Source: Gammaproteobacteria bacterium
GTDB taxonomy: Bacteria > Pseudomonadota > Gammaproteobacteria > Eutrophobiales > Eutrophobiaceae
Direction: 5' to 3'
Length of the DNA: 64,000 nucleotides
Assembly (NCBI GenBank): GCA_028279365.1
Contig: JANQNX010000014.1
Coordinates: forward strand, 393,921 to 457,920
The notes beneath the pieces were generated by a model, which saw nothing but the letters and a program-made list of their open reading frames with translations, was not told the DNA's origin and made no database searches. A program made the translations under genes and the position numbers. Positions 1 through 8,299 of the stretch are shown here, one piece after another (position 1 is the stretch's first letter; each line of letters starts with the position of its first letter).

Positions 1-1
1 T

Positions 2-1141
2 GGCGTTGAGTCCCGAATGGAGTATGCAGGTTTAGATGCATTGGGCTTAAACCATACCTTTCAATGGGGGGCTCGTTTCGAACGACATCTGCAAGATGAT
101 AGACGCCGTGGCGGTGCAACGGGCGAGGTACTTGATATTGATAACCGTGGAAGATTAACCCGTGATGTAGAATTGCAAGCATGGGCCACATCGGTATTTT
201 TCCAAGATATTGTCCAAGTTGGAAACTGGACAGTAACACCGGGATTACGTACTGAATATTACGAGCAAAAGCGACAACGAAAGAGTATTCCACTAGATCC
301 AACTATACGAGATCGATTAACGACTAACAGAGCGCTATTATTACCAAGCATTAGTTTTCTTTATGATGGGCTTAACCAAACGCAGGTCTTCGCAAACGTG
401 GCACGTGGTTATACGCCGGGTTTTGCAAGAACTGCCGAAGACGATCAGTTTCCATTAGAACCTGAAACCGGTATCAATTCACAGATTGGTTTACGTACAA
501 TGGCATTTAGAGGTATCAGTCTTGAAACAGCTGTTTTTTATAACGTGATTACCGATACCATTGTACAGCTCCCATTTACCAATGATTTCCAGAACATTTT
601 TATCAATGCTGCCAATTCAAGATCCTATGGCATGGACTTCAGCTTAAGGGCTGACTCGAATGCTTATATTGATTCCAAATATAACTGGTACGGTCAGGTT
701 GCTTATAATTTTACCAATGCTGAATTTACTGAAGGCATAGTAGATGGTAATAGTGTACCTGAAATCCCTGAGCATGTTGCTGCTTTGACTCTAGGTGTTC
801 AGCATACTTCTGGTTGGGACGTCAGTGCTACAGTAAGTCATTTTGGTAGTTTCTTTACCGATCCTAATAATACTGAAGCATTAACCGTTGCCAATGAAGA
901 TGGGGATATACTCACTGCAGGCGATGACCTGGAAATTCGTGAGCCTATCGTCTTAGGTCGAGTAAAGAGTCATACCTTGTTATCGGCACGTGCCAGTTAT
1001 ACACCTCCTAGTTATGACAACCTTACCTTATGGGTGCAAGGCAGAAACTTGTTAGACAGGCTCTACATTGTTGATTTGGAAAACGGTATACGCCCAGGAG
1101 CAGAGCTAACCGTAACAGGTGGTTTCAGGCTGACATTTTAA
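2..1141 (+). CDS. TonB-dependent outer-membrane receptor, C-terminal part (5' truncated by window)
   Basis: This is the C-terminal ~380 residues of a TonB-dependent siderophore- or metal-type receptor. The reading frame is open from base 2, so the plug domain and TonB box lie outside the window and the methionine at 17 is internal. The sequence is strand after strand of alternating residues with aromatic girdles, contains the typical ARGYTPGF and LLDRLY-type motifs of FecA-like barrels, and ends in a terminal phenylalanine (GGFRLTF), the outer-membrane assembly signal. Its substrate cannot be read from sequence. Because it neighbours a lanthanide-type quinoprotein cluster, lanthanide or metal-chelate uptake is a reasonable guess, as TonB receptors do this in methylotrophs; iron-siderophore uptake is the main alternative. 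Confidence 0.85.
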   Translation, partial: GVESRMEYAGLDALGLNHTFQWGARFERHLQDDRRRGGATGEVLDIDNRGRLTRDVELQAWATSVFFQDIVQVGNWTVTPGLRTEYYEQKRQRKSIPLDPTIRDRLTTNRALLLPSISFLYDGLNQTQVFANVARGYTPGFARTAEDDQFPLEPETGINSQIGLRTMAFRGISLETAVFYNVITDTIVQLPFTNDFQNIFINAANSRSYGMDFSLRADSNAYIDSKYNWYGQVAYNFTNAEFTEGIVDGNSVPEIPEHVAALTLGVQHTSGWDVSATVSHFGSFFTDPNNTEALTVANEDGDILTAGDDLEIREPIVLGRVKSHTLLSARASYTPPSYDNLTLWVQGRNLLDRLYIVDLENGIRPGAELTVTGGFRLTF

Positions 1142-1181
1142 TTTTTTAATTAGCAACAAACAACGAATGAATGTTTAACAC

Positions 1182-1217
1182 ATACCGGTTATCTAAAAGC
1201 AATTAGATAACCGGTAT
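1182..1217 (+). terminator. Perfect 15-bp hairpin after the TonB receptor
   Basis: Bases 1182-1196 and 1203-1217 are exact reverse complements with a six-base loop (AAGCAA), 41 bases after the receptor stop codon. No T-tract follows immediately; T-rich sequence starts about 10 bases later. It is probably the receptor transcript's 3' end, as an imperfect intrinsic terminator or a protective stem. Confidence 0.6.
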
Positions 1218-1737
1218 ACTAACGATTTTCATTTTAAATTTTTTTATCGAAATTTTTACATCGAAAATTTGACTAATTACTTCCTCGCACTTGTAGTAAG
1301 GTTTTCATCTGCTTCGCAGTAGAGCTTCAGCTGAAAACTATAATGTCACCATTTGCTTTAATCTCAAATAAAGCGTTTTTTTGAACGGCAATGGACTGCC
1401 AGTAATTGAGACATAAGTAAGACCACTGTATATAACTGTAGTGTGCCACTTTATATGTCCACAAAATCTGCATCATAATTCAAATTTTTCTACATTTTTT
1501 TCAAGTCCCACTGTGTTACTCAGCATTGTTTTTAACCTCTGTTTTTTGTTTTAGTGAATAGGAAAAGTCAGTAAGAGATTGCTGCAACAGAAGCAAATCA
1601 AATTTCACATATAAATTGTAAGGAAAAGTGCCATAAAAGACGGGATTATTTCACTTTTTTATATATGCAATATGAATGATCTTGAAATTGATTTATATTT
1701 TATCGATTAGATTTGCTTAATATAAAGAGCTGTAAAA
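1218..1737. other. Non-coding AT-rich gap upstream of the first two-component operon
   Basis: About 520 bases with no credible ORF on either strand. It contains a short GTTTTCA/TGAAAAC inverted repeat around 1310-1342 and several A/T tracts, including TTTTTT runs near 1500 and 1540. The promoter of the sensor kinase operon must lie here, but no convincing -35/-10 pair was recognised. Confidence 0.5.
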
Positions 1738-2763
1738 ATGTCTATTGCATATCGTCAATTTGATAATGGGGTAAAGAACCGAGCGAGCATCGATTTCATA
1801 ATAGGTAAAGCGGGAAAAAAATTTAAAGCTAGATATGATCTACTATTAGTCATAGCAATCAGTCTGTTTACTTTAGTTGTTTCTGCCTATTTTGATCTTT
1901 ACGAATTACTGTTTCATTGGACTCGCCAATATGACTGGTTTGAAATCGATGAGTTATTTATTACGACCCTGGTATTCTTCCCAGGTCTGGTTTGGTTTAG
2001 TCATCGGCGCTGGAAAGACGCCAGTTTTGCATTGAATAAAAGTCTGGAAATGCAGGTTTCGCTGGAAGCAAGTGAAAGCCAAAAGACTGAATCATTAAAG
2101 GAAAACCGCAGGCTGTTGAATCGTATTTCTGAAATACAGGAAGCGGAACGGAAACGAATTGCATCTGATTTACACGACATATTTGGACAATATTTGACGG
2201 CAATTCATGCCAATGCCTCAACGATTCGGACAAGCCTGAAACAGGGTAGTGATCTTATTAATCTCGCAGATAAAATTATCCTTGAATCACAACAATTGAG
2301 TAAATTGACCCGGCTCATGTTGGATGAGCTGCGTCCGACAATATTGGAAAAAGTCGGATTGGATGGGGCGTTGACTAATCTGGTTTCCAAATGGCAAGAA
2401 AATAATCCCACTTATCAAATTGAATTATCAAGCAATGGTGATGATGAGAAAGTCGACATCAGTGTTGCATTGGTAATTTATCGTACAGTACAGGAAGGTC
2501 TGACAAATATTATTAAGCATTCCGGGGCAACAGAAGTCAGTTTGTTTGTTGATTATCAAAGCATTGGTGAAGACGACAGTGATAACTGGATATTCATGTT
2601 ATTGAGCGATAATGGAAACGGGTTTGTCTATCCAGCTGAAACGGAAGGGTTAGGTCTGATCGGTATTCGCGAACGCGTGAATAACCTGGAGGGTTCTTTC
2701 GAGATCGTGGCCACGCCGGGAGAAGGAGTAGAACTATCAGTATTAATTCCAAATGAAGTCTAG
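1738..2763 (+). CDS. NarL-family sensor histidine kinase (HisKA_3)
   Basis: Membrane-bound histidine kinase of 341 residues. Two hydrophobic segments (about 34-52 and 72-88) are followed by a short coiled region and a HisKA_3 dimerisation domain whose phospho-acceptor is His146 in the motif SDLHD. The HATPase part shows an N-box (TNIIKHS), DNGNGF and GLGLIGIRERV. There is almost no periplasmic domain, so the signal is probably sensed in or at the membrane. Its stop codon shares one base with the GTG start of the response regulator, so the two are translationally coupled. The operon context (cupredoxin-like protein and ExbB/ExbD-like genes downstream) suggests that it controls that envelope system or the neighbouring quinoprotein locus. 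The signal is unknown. Confidence 0.9.
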   Translation: MSIAYRQFDNGVKNRASIDFIIGKAGKKFKARYDLLLVIAISLFTLVVSAYFDLYELLFHWTRQYDWFEIDELFITTLVFFPGLVWFSHRRWKDASFALNKSLEMQVSLEASESQKTESLKENRRLLNRISEIQEAERKRIASDLHDIFGQYLTAIHANASTIRTSLKQGSDLINLADKIILESQQLSKLTRLMLDELRPTILEKVGLDGALTNLVSKWQENNPTYQIELSSNGDDEKVDISVALVIYRTVQEGLTNIIKHSGATEVSLFVDYQSIGEDDSDNWIFMLLSDNGNGFVYPAETEGLGLIGIRERVNNLEGSFEIVATPGEGVELSVLIPNEV

Positions 2764-3446
2764 TGGCAAATATGGAAACTGAAAAAATTAATTTACTGAT
2801 TATTGACGACCATGAGATTGTTTCAGATGGATATAAAAATCTTCTTGAAGCAGAAGGTTTTACTGTTTTGGGGTGTGCCTGTAATGCTAATGATGGTTAC
2901 CAGCTTTATAAACAGTTAAAGCCGGATGTTACGTTAATTGATATTTCGATGCCGGGGAAAAGCGGGTTTAGCTGTATAGAAACAATCATTAAATATGACT
3001 CTGAAGCCAGATTGATCGTTTGTACAATGTTTGATGAAACACAAATTGCCGCACAAGCAATACGATGTGGTGCTAAAGGCTTTATCACAAAAGCAAACAG
3101 CCTATCAATAATGGTGGATGCAATTAAAAAGGTATACGTTGGTGGCCATTATCTGGCAGAAAAATATGCCCAAAATATTGCTCTGATGGAAGTTAGTAAT
3201 AAGGCTAAACATGTATCAGAATCATTTACCCAACTTGATAGATTGACTGCGAAAGAGTTTTCTATATTCAAGATGGTATCAGAAGGTAAAAAAACGATAG
3301 AAATAGCGGAAGAGATGTGCCTATCAGTAAAGACTGTTGCTAACTATCGCTCTCGCATTTTGAGAAAGACCCGGGCAAAAAATACATATGAACTGATGTT
3401 AATCGCAATCAAACAAGGGGTTATACAGACTGTTGTAGATATATAA
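2763..3446 (+). CDS. NarL/LuxR-type response regulator
   Basis: Two-domain regulator of 227 residues. The receiver has the acidic pair (IIDDHE), the phospho-acceptor in LIDISMPG, and a late lysine in FITKAN. The C-terminal LuxR-type helix-turn-helix starts at LTAKEFSIFKM and contains the recognition stretch LSVKTVANYRSRI. The GTG start overlaps the kinase stop; an ATG three codons later (2772) is an equally possible start. It is the cognate partner of the preceding kinase. Likely targets are the downstream cupredoxin/ExbB/ExbD operon or the quinoprotein genes; this is inferred from position only. Confidence 0.92.
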   Translation: MANMETEKINLLIIDDHEIVSDGYKNLLEAEGFTVLGCACNANDGYQLYKQLKPDVTLIDISMPGKSGFSCIETIIKYDSEARLIVCTMFDETQIAAQAIRCGAKGFITKANSLSIMVDAIKKVYVGGHYLAEKYAQNIALMEVSNKAKHVSESFTQLDRLTAKEFSIFKMVSEGKKTIEIAEEMCLSVKTVANYRSRILRKTRAKNTYELMLIAIKQGVIQTVVDI

Positions 3447-3488
3447 GTCTTAATAATCTAATAAAAAAATAAAATGAGGAGTGAGTAA

Positions 3489-3932
3489 ATGTTGAGATTA
3501 TTTTTCTATAAACTAAACATCATTATTTTATCCTTTTCCAGCCTGCTTTTGTCACAAAATGTAATGGCTAAGGGGAATTTGATTGCCAGGTGTGAAAAAT
3601 TAGAAACACAACATCTTGGTATTGATGATGCAGGGTTCGCGGTTTCAAACCAAAAATATAAAATAGAAACAGGAAAATGTTACAAACTCGAAATTGCATC
3701 CACCGGTAAACATGAATATATCCTACGTGCCCCCGAGTTTTTTTCTTCCATATATATCAGAAAGCTGGATATCGCGAACACTGAAATTGGTATTAATAGT
3801 TTACGTTCAATTGATTTTGATGATGAAGTGTCAGTCAAGTTATATTTTTTAGTGGTAAAACCCGGAACTTATGAAATAAGAGATAAATACCTGGCCGACA
3901 AAGGCACACGATTCGAAATCGAAGTGGAATAA
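3489..3932 (+). CDS. Exported cupredoxin-like protein of unknown function
   Basis: Small secreted protein of 147 residues with a signal peptide (hydrophobic stretch at about 9-24, cleavage near VMAKG). The mature part resembles the cupredoxin-like beta-sandwich of small copper-binding proteins: a KIETGKCYKLEI strand, then a HEYILRAPEFF segment and a late VVKPGTYEIRD segment where a cupredoxin would carry its ligand loop. A Cys, a His and several acidic residues are present, but a complete His2-Cys-Met type 1 copper site cannot be confirmed. An AATGAGGAGTGAG-type ribosome site precedes the ATG. It begins the envelope operon 3489-5853. Copper binding is inferred, not shown. Confidence 0.6.
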   Translation: MLRLFFYKLNIIILSFSSLLLSQNVMAKGNLIARCEKLETQHLGIDDAGFAVSNQKYKIETGKCYKLEIASTGKHEYILRAPEFFSSIYIRKLDIANTEIGINSLRSIDFDDEVSVKLYFLVVKPGTYEIRDKYLADKGTRFEIEVE

Positions 3933-3946
3933 GGATTTCAATAGAT

Positions 3947-4705
3947 GTGATGGAACATATGTCGATGTCTGAAAAGATAACGCCAAAATTTTATGAGTAT
4001 GAATACTGGTTGTTTTTATGCTGGCTGCTACTCATAAGCCTCATTGTATTCGGTATATCATTATGCTGGAGCGAAGGATACTTCTATATACTGAATTCTA
4101 CTGACAAAAGTCGAATATCATTACTCATAGCGGCACTATTCGCACTAGGCACGATACATTGCGCATTTAGGGCGTTGTATCTGTCTGACCAGTTGGCACT
4201 TCTACCAAAGCCAGAGGATATCAATTCATTAATTAAGTGTGATGATAAAAGCATTCGTCTAGGTTCCCGGACGCTACCGGTTCGTAGTCTGGTTGGTAAT
4301 TACCTTTACCATCTTGATCTCACTTCAGAACAGAGTGATGACAATAATAGGGAAACGAACGGAATAGATATCTTGATTGCCAAAGCAAAGGGGAGTCACG
4401 ACATTGGTTGGCATCTGGTTGATGTCCTGCTCAAGCTAGGATTAATCGGTACTATTATCGGGTTTATTTTAATGTTGAACTCGGTCAGCAATACTGAAAC
4501 CCTGGATGTAGATTCAATGCAGTTGGTATTGAAACAAATGAGTGCCGGTATGGGTACCGCATTATTTACAACACTGGTTGGTATGATGGGTAGCGTATTA
4601 CTCGGTTTACAGTATCTTATGTTGGACAAAGGTGCAGACATGTTGATTGAGAACGCACTTGAGATTTCCGATGATCTGAATCTCAGACAATCTGTTTCTC
4701 CATGA
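3947..4705 (+). CDS. MotA/TolQ/ExbB-type proton-channel family membrane protein
   Basis: Integral membrane protein of 252 residues with four hydrophobic segments, at about 21-41, 57-79, 157-180 and 200-226. The last two form the conserved MotA/ExbB hairpin: a glycine-rich LGLIGTIIGFILML helix, a cytoplasmic loop, then MGTALFTTLVGMMGSVLLG. In this superfamily a pentamer of such proteins surrounds a dimer of a one-helix ExbD/MotB-like partner and conducts protons to drive an envelope machine. The next gene encodes such a partner. GTG (3947) and ATG (3950) are adjacent start options. The C-terminus lacks the long cytoplasmic domain of MotA. No TonB gene is nearby, so this is probably not the ordinary TonB motor. 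Confidence 0.78.
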   Translation: MMEHMSMSEKITPKFYEYEYWLFLCWLLLISLIVFGISLCWSEGYFYILNSTDKSRISLLIAALFALGTIHCAFRALYLSDQLALLPKPEDINSLIKCDDKSIRLGSRTLPVRSLVGNYLYHLDLTSEQSDDNNRETNGIDILIAKAKGSHDIGWHLVDVLLKLGLIGTIIGFILMLNSVSNTETLDVDSMQLVLKQMSAGMGTALFTTLVGMMGSVLLGLQYLMLDKGADMLIENALEISDDLNLRQSVSP

Positions 4706-4716
4706 AGATTTTCTGA

Positions 4717-5322
4717 ATGGCATTTAATAATCGATGGAGTCGTGAACGTAAATTAAGCGATCCGTTTTCTGACTTGTTATTTAACGGCTTGTTGGGATTT
4801 ACGTTTTTATTTTTGTTGGCCATCATGTTTATGAACCCTGTTGCAAAAACCGGAATCATTGACCCCAAGGCAGAATACATCATATCGGTATCCTGGGAAG
4901 ATAACAGTCCGGATGATATCGATACCTGGGTAGAAGATCCAAAAGGAAACCTGGTTTGGTTTCGTGATCGTGAAGCTGGATTAATACATCTCGACAGGGA
5001 TGATAGGGGAATTGCCAACGATACGATAACAGTCAATGGAGAAGAAATTCAGAATCCATTAAATCAGGAAGTTATAACAATTCGTGGTGTTGTATCAGGA
5101 GAGTATGTAGTTAATCTGCATTACTATTCATCAGAAACGAAAAAGCCTGTTGAAGTTGATGTGAAAGTGATGAAAGTCAATCCGGCTTTGGAAATTGTTT
5201 ATTATGGCCAGGTAACTTTGAAAGGACGCGGAGATGAAAAGACCGCAGTAAGGTTTAGTGTCGATAAATCCGGGAGTGTCACACAGATTAATCATATTCA
5301 AAAAAGTATAGTGAGATTATAA
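4717..5322 (+). CDS. ExbD/MotB-like single-helix protein with DUF2135-like periplasmic domain
   Basis: A 201-residue protein with a short cytoplasmic N-terminus, one transmembrane helix (about 21-38) and a periplasmic beta-rich domain. Asp15 and Asp19 lie just before or at the start of the helix (DPFSDLLFNGLLG), the position of the essential proton-binding Asp in ExbD and MotB. The periplasmic part does not look like the ExbD or OmpA fold. Instead residues 54-80 read like the DUF2135/YfaP type (VSWEDNSPDDIDTWVEDPKG), where such domains have a W..D.DL.V.DP.G pattern, followed by strands to the C-terminus. It lies 11 bases after the ExbB-like gene. The stator-like role is inferred from topology and pairing; the domain combination was not recognised as a described family. 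Confidence 0.65.
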   Translation: MAFNNRWSRERKLSDPFSDLLFNGLLGFTFLFLLAIMFMNPVAKTGIIDPKAEYIISVSWEDNSPDDIDTWVEDPKGNLVWFRDREAGLIHLDRDDRGIANDTITVNGEEIQNPLNQEVITIRGVVSGEYVVNLHYYSSETKKPVEVDVKVMKVNPALEIVYYGQVTLKGRGDEKTAVRFSVDKSGSVTQINHIQKSIVRL

Positions 5323-5334
5323 GAGGGGATAACG

Positions 5335-5853
5335 ATGATAATGGGTCAAGTCGGAATAATATCGTGTTTTTTTTTATTGGCATTTTTACTCCTTATCCTC
5401 AATTTGTTCTCACATTGGCATTGGAAAATTAAATCGATAAGCATAGTAATTGTCATGATGTTTTACCTGGTTTGTTATTTTTCTTTTCCTCCCTTACTTG
5501 GCTGGCCAACAGAACAGACAGTACCGAAACGATTTAAATTAGTATCTGAAGTTATCAAAGAGCCCAATAAACAAAAAGGTACTAAAGGGAGTATTTACCT
5601 TTGGGCTACCGATTTAGCTGAAGATCCTGATGAGGTTATACCGAGATCATATCGATTACCGTATACAACGAAAATGCATAAACTGGTTGTTGAAGCCGGC
5701 AATAAAGTTAGAAAAGGTATACCGCAAGTAGGCGAGGTCGCTGATGGGGGTAATTTTGGCATGGTCGATCCAAGTGACACATACCAGGGGGGCGATGTAT
5801 CAATTGCGCTGGAGTTTTTTGATCTGCCCGAGACGGTACTACCTGAGAAATAA
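5335..5853 (+). CDS. Two-helix membrane protein with soluble C-terminal domain, unknown
   Basis: A 172-residue protein, not recognised. Two hydrophobic segments (about 6-25 and 33-51) are followed by a soluble domain of some 115 residues that is presumably periplasmic or cytoplasmic depending on topology. The soluble part is rich in charged and proline residues (for example GSIYLWATDLAEDPDE and a later YRLPYTT segment) without an evident catalytic motif. It is last in the operon, 12 bases after the ExbD-like gene and preceded by an AGAGGGG ribosome site. Its conserved placement with the motor pair suggests that it is a third subunit of the same complex; that is inference. Confidence 0.55.
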   Translation: MIMGQVGIISCFFLLAFLLLILNLFSHWHWKIKSISIVIVMMFYLVCYFSFPPLLGWPTEQTVPKRFKLVSEVIKEPNKQKGTKGSIYLWATDLAEDPDEVIPRSYRLPYTTKMHKLVVEAGNKVRKGIPQVGEVADGGNFGMVDPSDTYQGGDVSIALEFFDLPETVLPEK

Positions 5854-5868
5854 TGTAATAAATTACAC

Positions 5869-6360
5869 TTATTCAATAACGGATAAGTTTTTGTTAAGAA
5901 TTTTACCTACCTTATTCCGTGCTTCATTGATCAAGTGTGCATACAATTGACCAGATAAATTTTGCACATAGGGCAGGGCGGATTCATGTCCAGAATGAAA
6001 GGCCGCCCAATACCAGCCATAGGCCAAGGCTGGATCTATCGTCGTTCCTTTGCCATTCTCAATCATCCTGCCCAGGTTGACTTGCGCTTCTGGTAGCCCA
6101 GCAATCGCAGCTTTTTCATAATAATTATAGGCTTTTGTATAATTACGTGGAGTCGCTAGTCCCAATTCGTAATGAACCCCGAGTAAATTGTGGACGAAAG
6201 GTTTTGGTGAATTATTCTCTGACTGTTTTAGTAAAAAGAATGAACGTTGATAATCTCCGTTTTTAAATGCTTCAGAGTAATTTTTTTCTTGCAAACAAGC
6301 GGTTTGTAAAATAAATGCTAATATAAAAAGCAATTGAAAAATTCTAATTTTAAAAATCAT
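5869..6360 (-). CDS. Sel1-repeat (SLR) lipoprotein
   Basis: A 163-residue lipoprotein on the minus strand. The signal peptide ends in a lipobox (LQTAC) at about residue 22. The mature part has Sel1-like tetratricopeptide units: VHNLLGVHYELGLATPRNY, then the stretch KAYNYYEKAAIAGLPEAQVN and LGRMIENGKGTTIDP. Such proteins are protein-interaction scaffolds, often in the periplasm. It converges on the ExbD-like operon, with only 15 bases between the two stop codons, and is followed on its own strand by nothing else. A specific partner cannot be named. Confidence 0.75.
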   Translation of the reverse strand: MIFKIRIFQLLFILAFILQTACLQEKNYSEAFKNGDYQRSFFLLKQSENNSPKPFVHNLLGVHYELGLATPRNYTKAYNYYEKAAIAGLPEAQVNLGRMIENGKGTTIDPALAYGWYWAAFHSGHESALPYVQNLSGQLYAHLINEARNKVGKILNKNLSVIE

Positions 6361-6384
6361 ACGTTAAAGGATAAACATATATTA

Positions 6385-7107
6385 TTAATTATGGTAGATG
6401 TCCTTGAGTATCAGACGATATTCGCCAGTCATTAAAATATCTTCACTCGTTTGTTCTCGCCATTCCAATTTGACCAAGCCGATACCTGGTGCATACCATT
6501 CACGTATACTCAGTTCAATACTAACATTTCCCATTGAGTCTCCAGCATCGATCTCGGCCTTACCAATAGCATCAATAACAACACAGTTTGTAAATTCACC
6601 TGCAGGTGTTTCTATACTTGCGTTAGTATCAATAATTGAAAATGTAACGTCTACAGGATGTCTCAGACTAGCAGTTGTGGTGCAGTAGCCACAGGCAAAT
6701 TCAGGAATAAATTGGGTTTTAATTCTTCGAGTCCACTGATAATTCTCTTTTGGAGGAAAGGGAAATATGAGTTCTCCAGTGTCTTCCTGATGAGTCAAAA
6801 AATAAACACCGGATCTATCTAAACGATAAGTAATCTTATCTCGATCCTGTCTGGTACGTTTTAGAATGATGTTGTTATCGTCTTCTTGATATCCGATATT
6901 TCGCACAATATGAATAAAATCACTATCCGTTAGGCGCCAATTATTTTGGTGACCGGAATAAACCCATTGCGTATTATTTTGTAGAGGAAAAAAATTATCA
7001 GGGTCTGGGTTTGACTCACATGATGCTAATGCAAACATTGAAAATAAACCTGCTATTACTTTAAAGACTCTATTAAACTGAGTTTTCAAATAATAAAGCA
7101 CGTTCAT
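6385..7107 (-). CDS. Hypothetical lipoprotein
   Basis: A 240-residue lipoprotein precursor on the minus strand, with a hydrophobic signal followed by the lipobox ALASC at about residue 30. The mature protein starts with FFPLQNNTQWVYSG, a common opening of a family of uncharacterised secreted beta-barrel-like proteins, and contains a CGYC cysteine pair mid-sequence (about 138-141). It precedes the Sel1-repeat lipoprotein by 24 bases, probably in one operon. No function was recognised. Confidence 0.65.
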   Translation of the reverse strand: MNVLYYLKTQFNRVFKVIAGLFSMFALASCESNPDPDNFFPLQNNTQWVYSGHQNNWRLTDSDFIHIVRNIGYQEDDNNIILKRTRQDRDKITYRLDRSGVYFLTHQEDTGELIFPFPPKENYQWTRRIKTQFIPEFACGYCTTTASLRHPVDVTFSIIDTNASIETPAGEFTNCVVIDAIGKAEIDAGDSMGNVSIELSIREWYAPGIGLVKLEWREQTSEDILMTGEYRLILKDIYHN

Positions 7108-7480
7108 TAAGAAATTGATTAATTTAGAATAAAAATGATTAAGCTAATTTTAATATAGAATGATTTATACCTGCTAATTTCTGAAAAGCGCTTTGGTTTC
7201 AGCCAGAAAACCACATTTAAGATGATATCCTACGATCAAAAGTGAAAAATTCTCAATGATCTTAGGGAAGATAACACCTATTCATTTTATTTATAAATGA
7301 CAAAATATAAGAAAGTCTTTTATGACCTCCTCCTCAAACGAGATCTATCAGGCTTTAATATGGAGCCTTCCAGTAATCTGGAAGGCTCCATTATTTATTT
7401 AAGCAGACTGAAATATATTAGAAACTGACTATTTATCTATCTTTAGTAAAATTGTTAAAGAGTATGCTTACCATTCTACT
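7108..7480. other. Divergent intergenic region with a leader-like element
   Basis: This 373-base region separates the minus-strand lipoprotein genes from the SoxYZ-like gene. Its right part carries the motif TGACCTCCTC at 7323-7332 and a strong hairpin at 7360-7391, 89 bases before the start codon. The same arrangement recurs before the XoxF gene. The left part is AT-rich and presumably holds the divergent promoters; no unambiguous -10/-35 pair was identified. Confidence 0.5.
7360..7391 (+). terminator. Intrinsic terminator or attenuator ahead of the SoxYZ-like gene
   Basis: A perfect 14-bp stem (7360-7373 with 7378-7391) with a TAAT loop is followed by TTATTTATTT. It lies downstream of no annotated plus-strand gene, so it ends either a small RNA or an attenuated leader of the gene at 7481. 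Confidence 0.7.
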
Positions 7481-8299
7481 ATGCAAAATATAAAACCTAA
7501 CATTCGTTTAATCTTCATGTTTTTACTTTGCTATTGTGGAACGGTAAATGCTGAATTTGATCCATGGCCCGCAATAAAACATGGCCTGTTTCAATCTCGA
7601 GAAATCGTTCAGGATCAGAATTTTATATCTCTATATGTTCCGAAAAAGGTCGAAGATGCTGCGATGGTACCAGTCAAGATTCGGCTTTCTCCCAATTCAA
7701 TAGCCAAAGCTAGACAGCTGTATTTAATTATCGATCGAAATCCCGACCCCTATGCGATGCAAATTGAATTTATGCCCGCTTATAACAATTTTGAAATTGG
7801 CGAACGATTGATATCCACACGCGTTAGATTAAATGAGTTTTCCAGAGTACGTGCCATTCTTGAAATGGATGATGGTGGTTTATTTATGTCTGATATCTTT
7901 GCTTCTGGGGCAGGGGGATGCTCTGCACCTCCCGCAACGGATCTTCAACAGGCATTAAAAAATCTCGGTGAGATTCGGCTCAAATCAAGGAGGAACATTG
8001 ATATCCATCGCCATTGGAATGAAGCTACGATTATGGTTCGACACCCGAATTTTACTGGTATGCAGGCCATTGCAAGCAATAATAATGAAATCATTCCGGC
8101 AAACTTCATCAATAAAATTGAAGTTATGCATAATGAAGAAACTTTATTGCTAATTCATTCCGGAATAACTATCTCAGAAAACCCGGTATTTAGATTTAGT
8201 TTTGGTCTGGATAGTGAGCAAGTCATGTCCGTTAAAATTTCGGATAGTAATGATAATGTATTCGAAAAAGAGGCACTAATATCCCATGTTAATCAATAA
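7481..8299 (+). CDS. Quinoprotein dehydrogenase-associated SoxYZ-like carrier
   Basis: Exported 272-residue protein with a signal peptide ending near VNAEF. It combines an N-terminal SoxY-like half, with a GAGGCSAPP motif (Cys147) that recalls the sulfur-carrying GGCG tail of SoxY but here sits internally, and a C-terminal SoxZ-like half (MVRHPNFTGMQ, then KIEVMHNEETLL and NPVFRFSF). Fused SoxYZ-like proteins of this kind accompany PQQ-dependent dehydrogenases in many proteobacteria, and their role there is not established. The next gene overlaps its 3' end by 14 bases. It lies directly upstream of the XoxF-type gene, which supports the assignment. Confidence 0.85.
   Translation: MQNIKPNIRLIFMFLLCYCGTVNAEFDPWPAIKHGLFQSREIVQDQNFISLYVPKKVEDAAMVPVKIRLSPNSIAKARQLYLIIDRNPDPYAMQIEFMPAYNNFEIGERLISTRVRLNEFSRVRAILEMDDGGLFMSDIFASGAGGCSAPPATDLQQALKNLGEIRLKSRRNIDIHRHWNEATIMVRHPNFTGMQAIASNNNEIIPANFINKIEVMHNEETLLLIHSGITISENPVFRFSFGLDSEQVMSVKISDSNDNVFEKEALISHVNQ

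Noticed and set aside
3947-5322. Zorya anti-phage system (ZorA/ZorB)
   Set aside because: The ExbB-like protein lacks the long ZorA tail, the partner has no OmpA-like domain, and no zorC, zorD or zorE gene follows.
3947-5322. Ordinary TonB-ExbB-ExbD motor for the upstream receptor
   Set aside because: No tonB gene is present, and the periplasmic domain of the ExbD-like protein is a different, DUF2135-like type. A functional link to the receptor remains possible.
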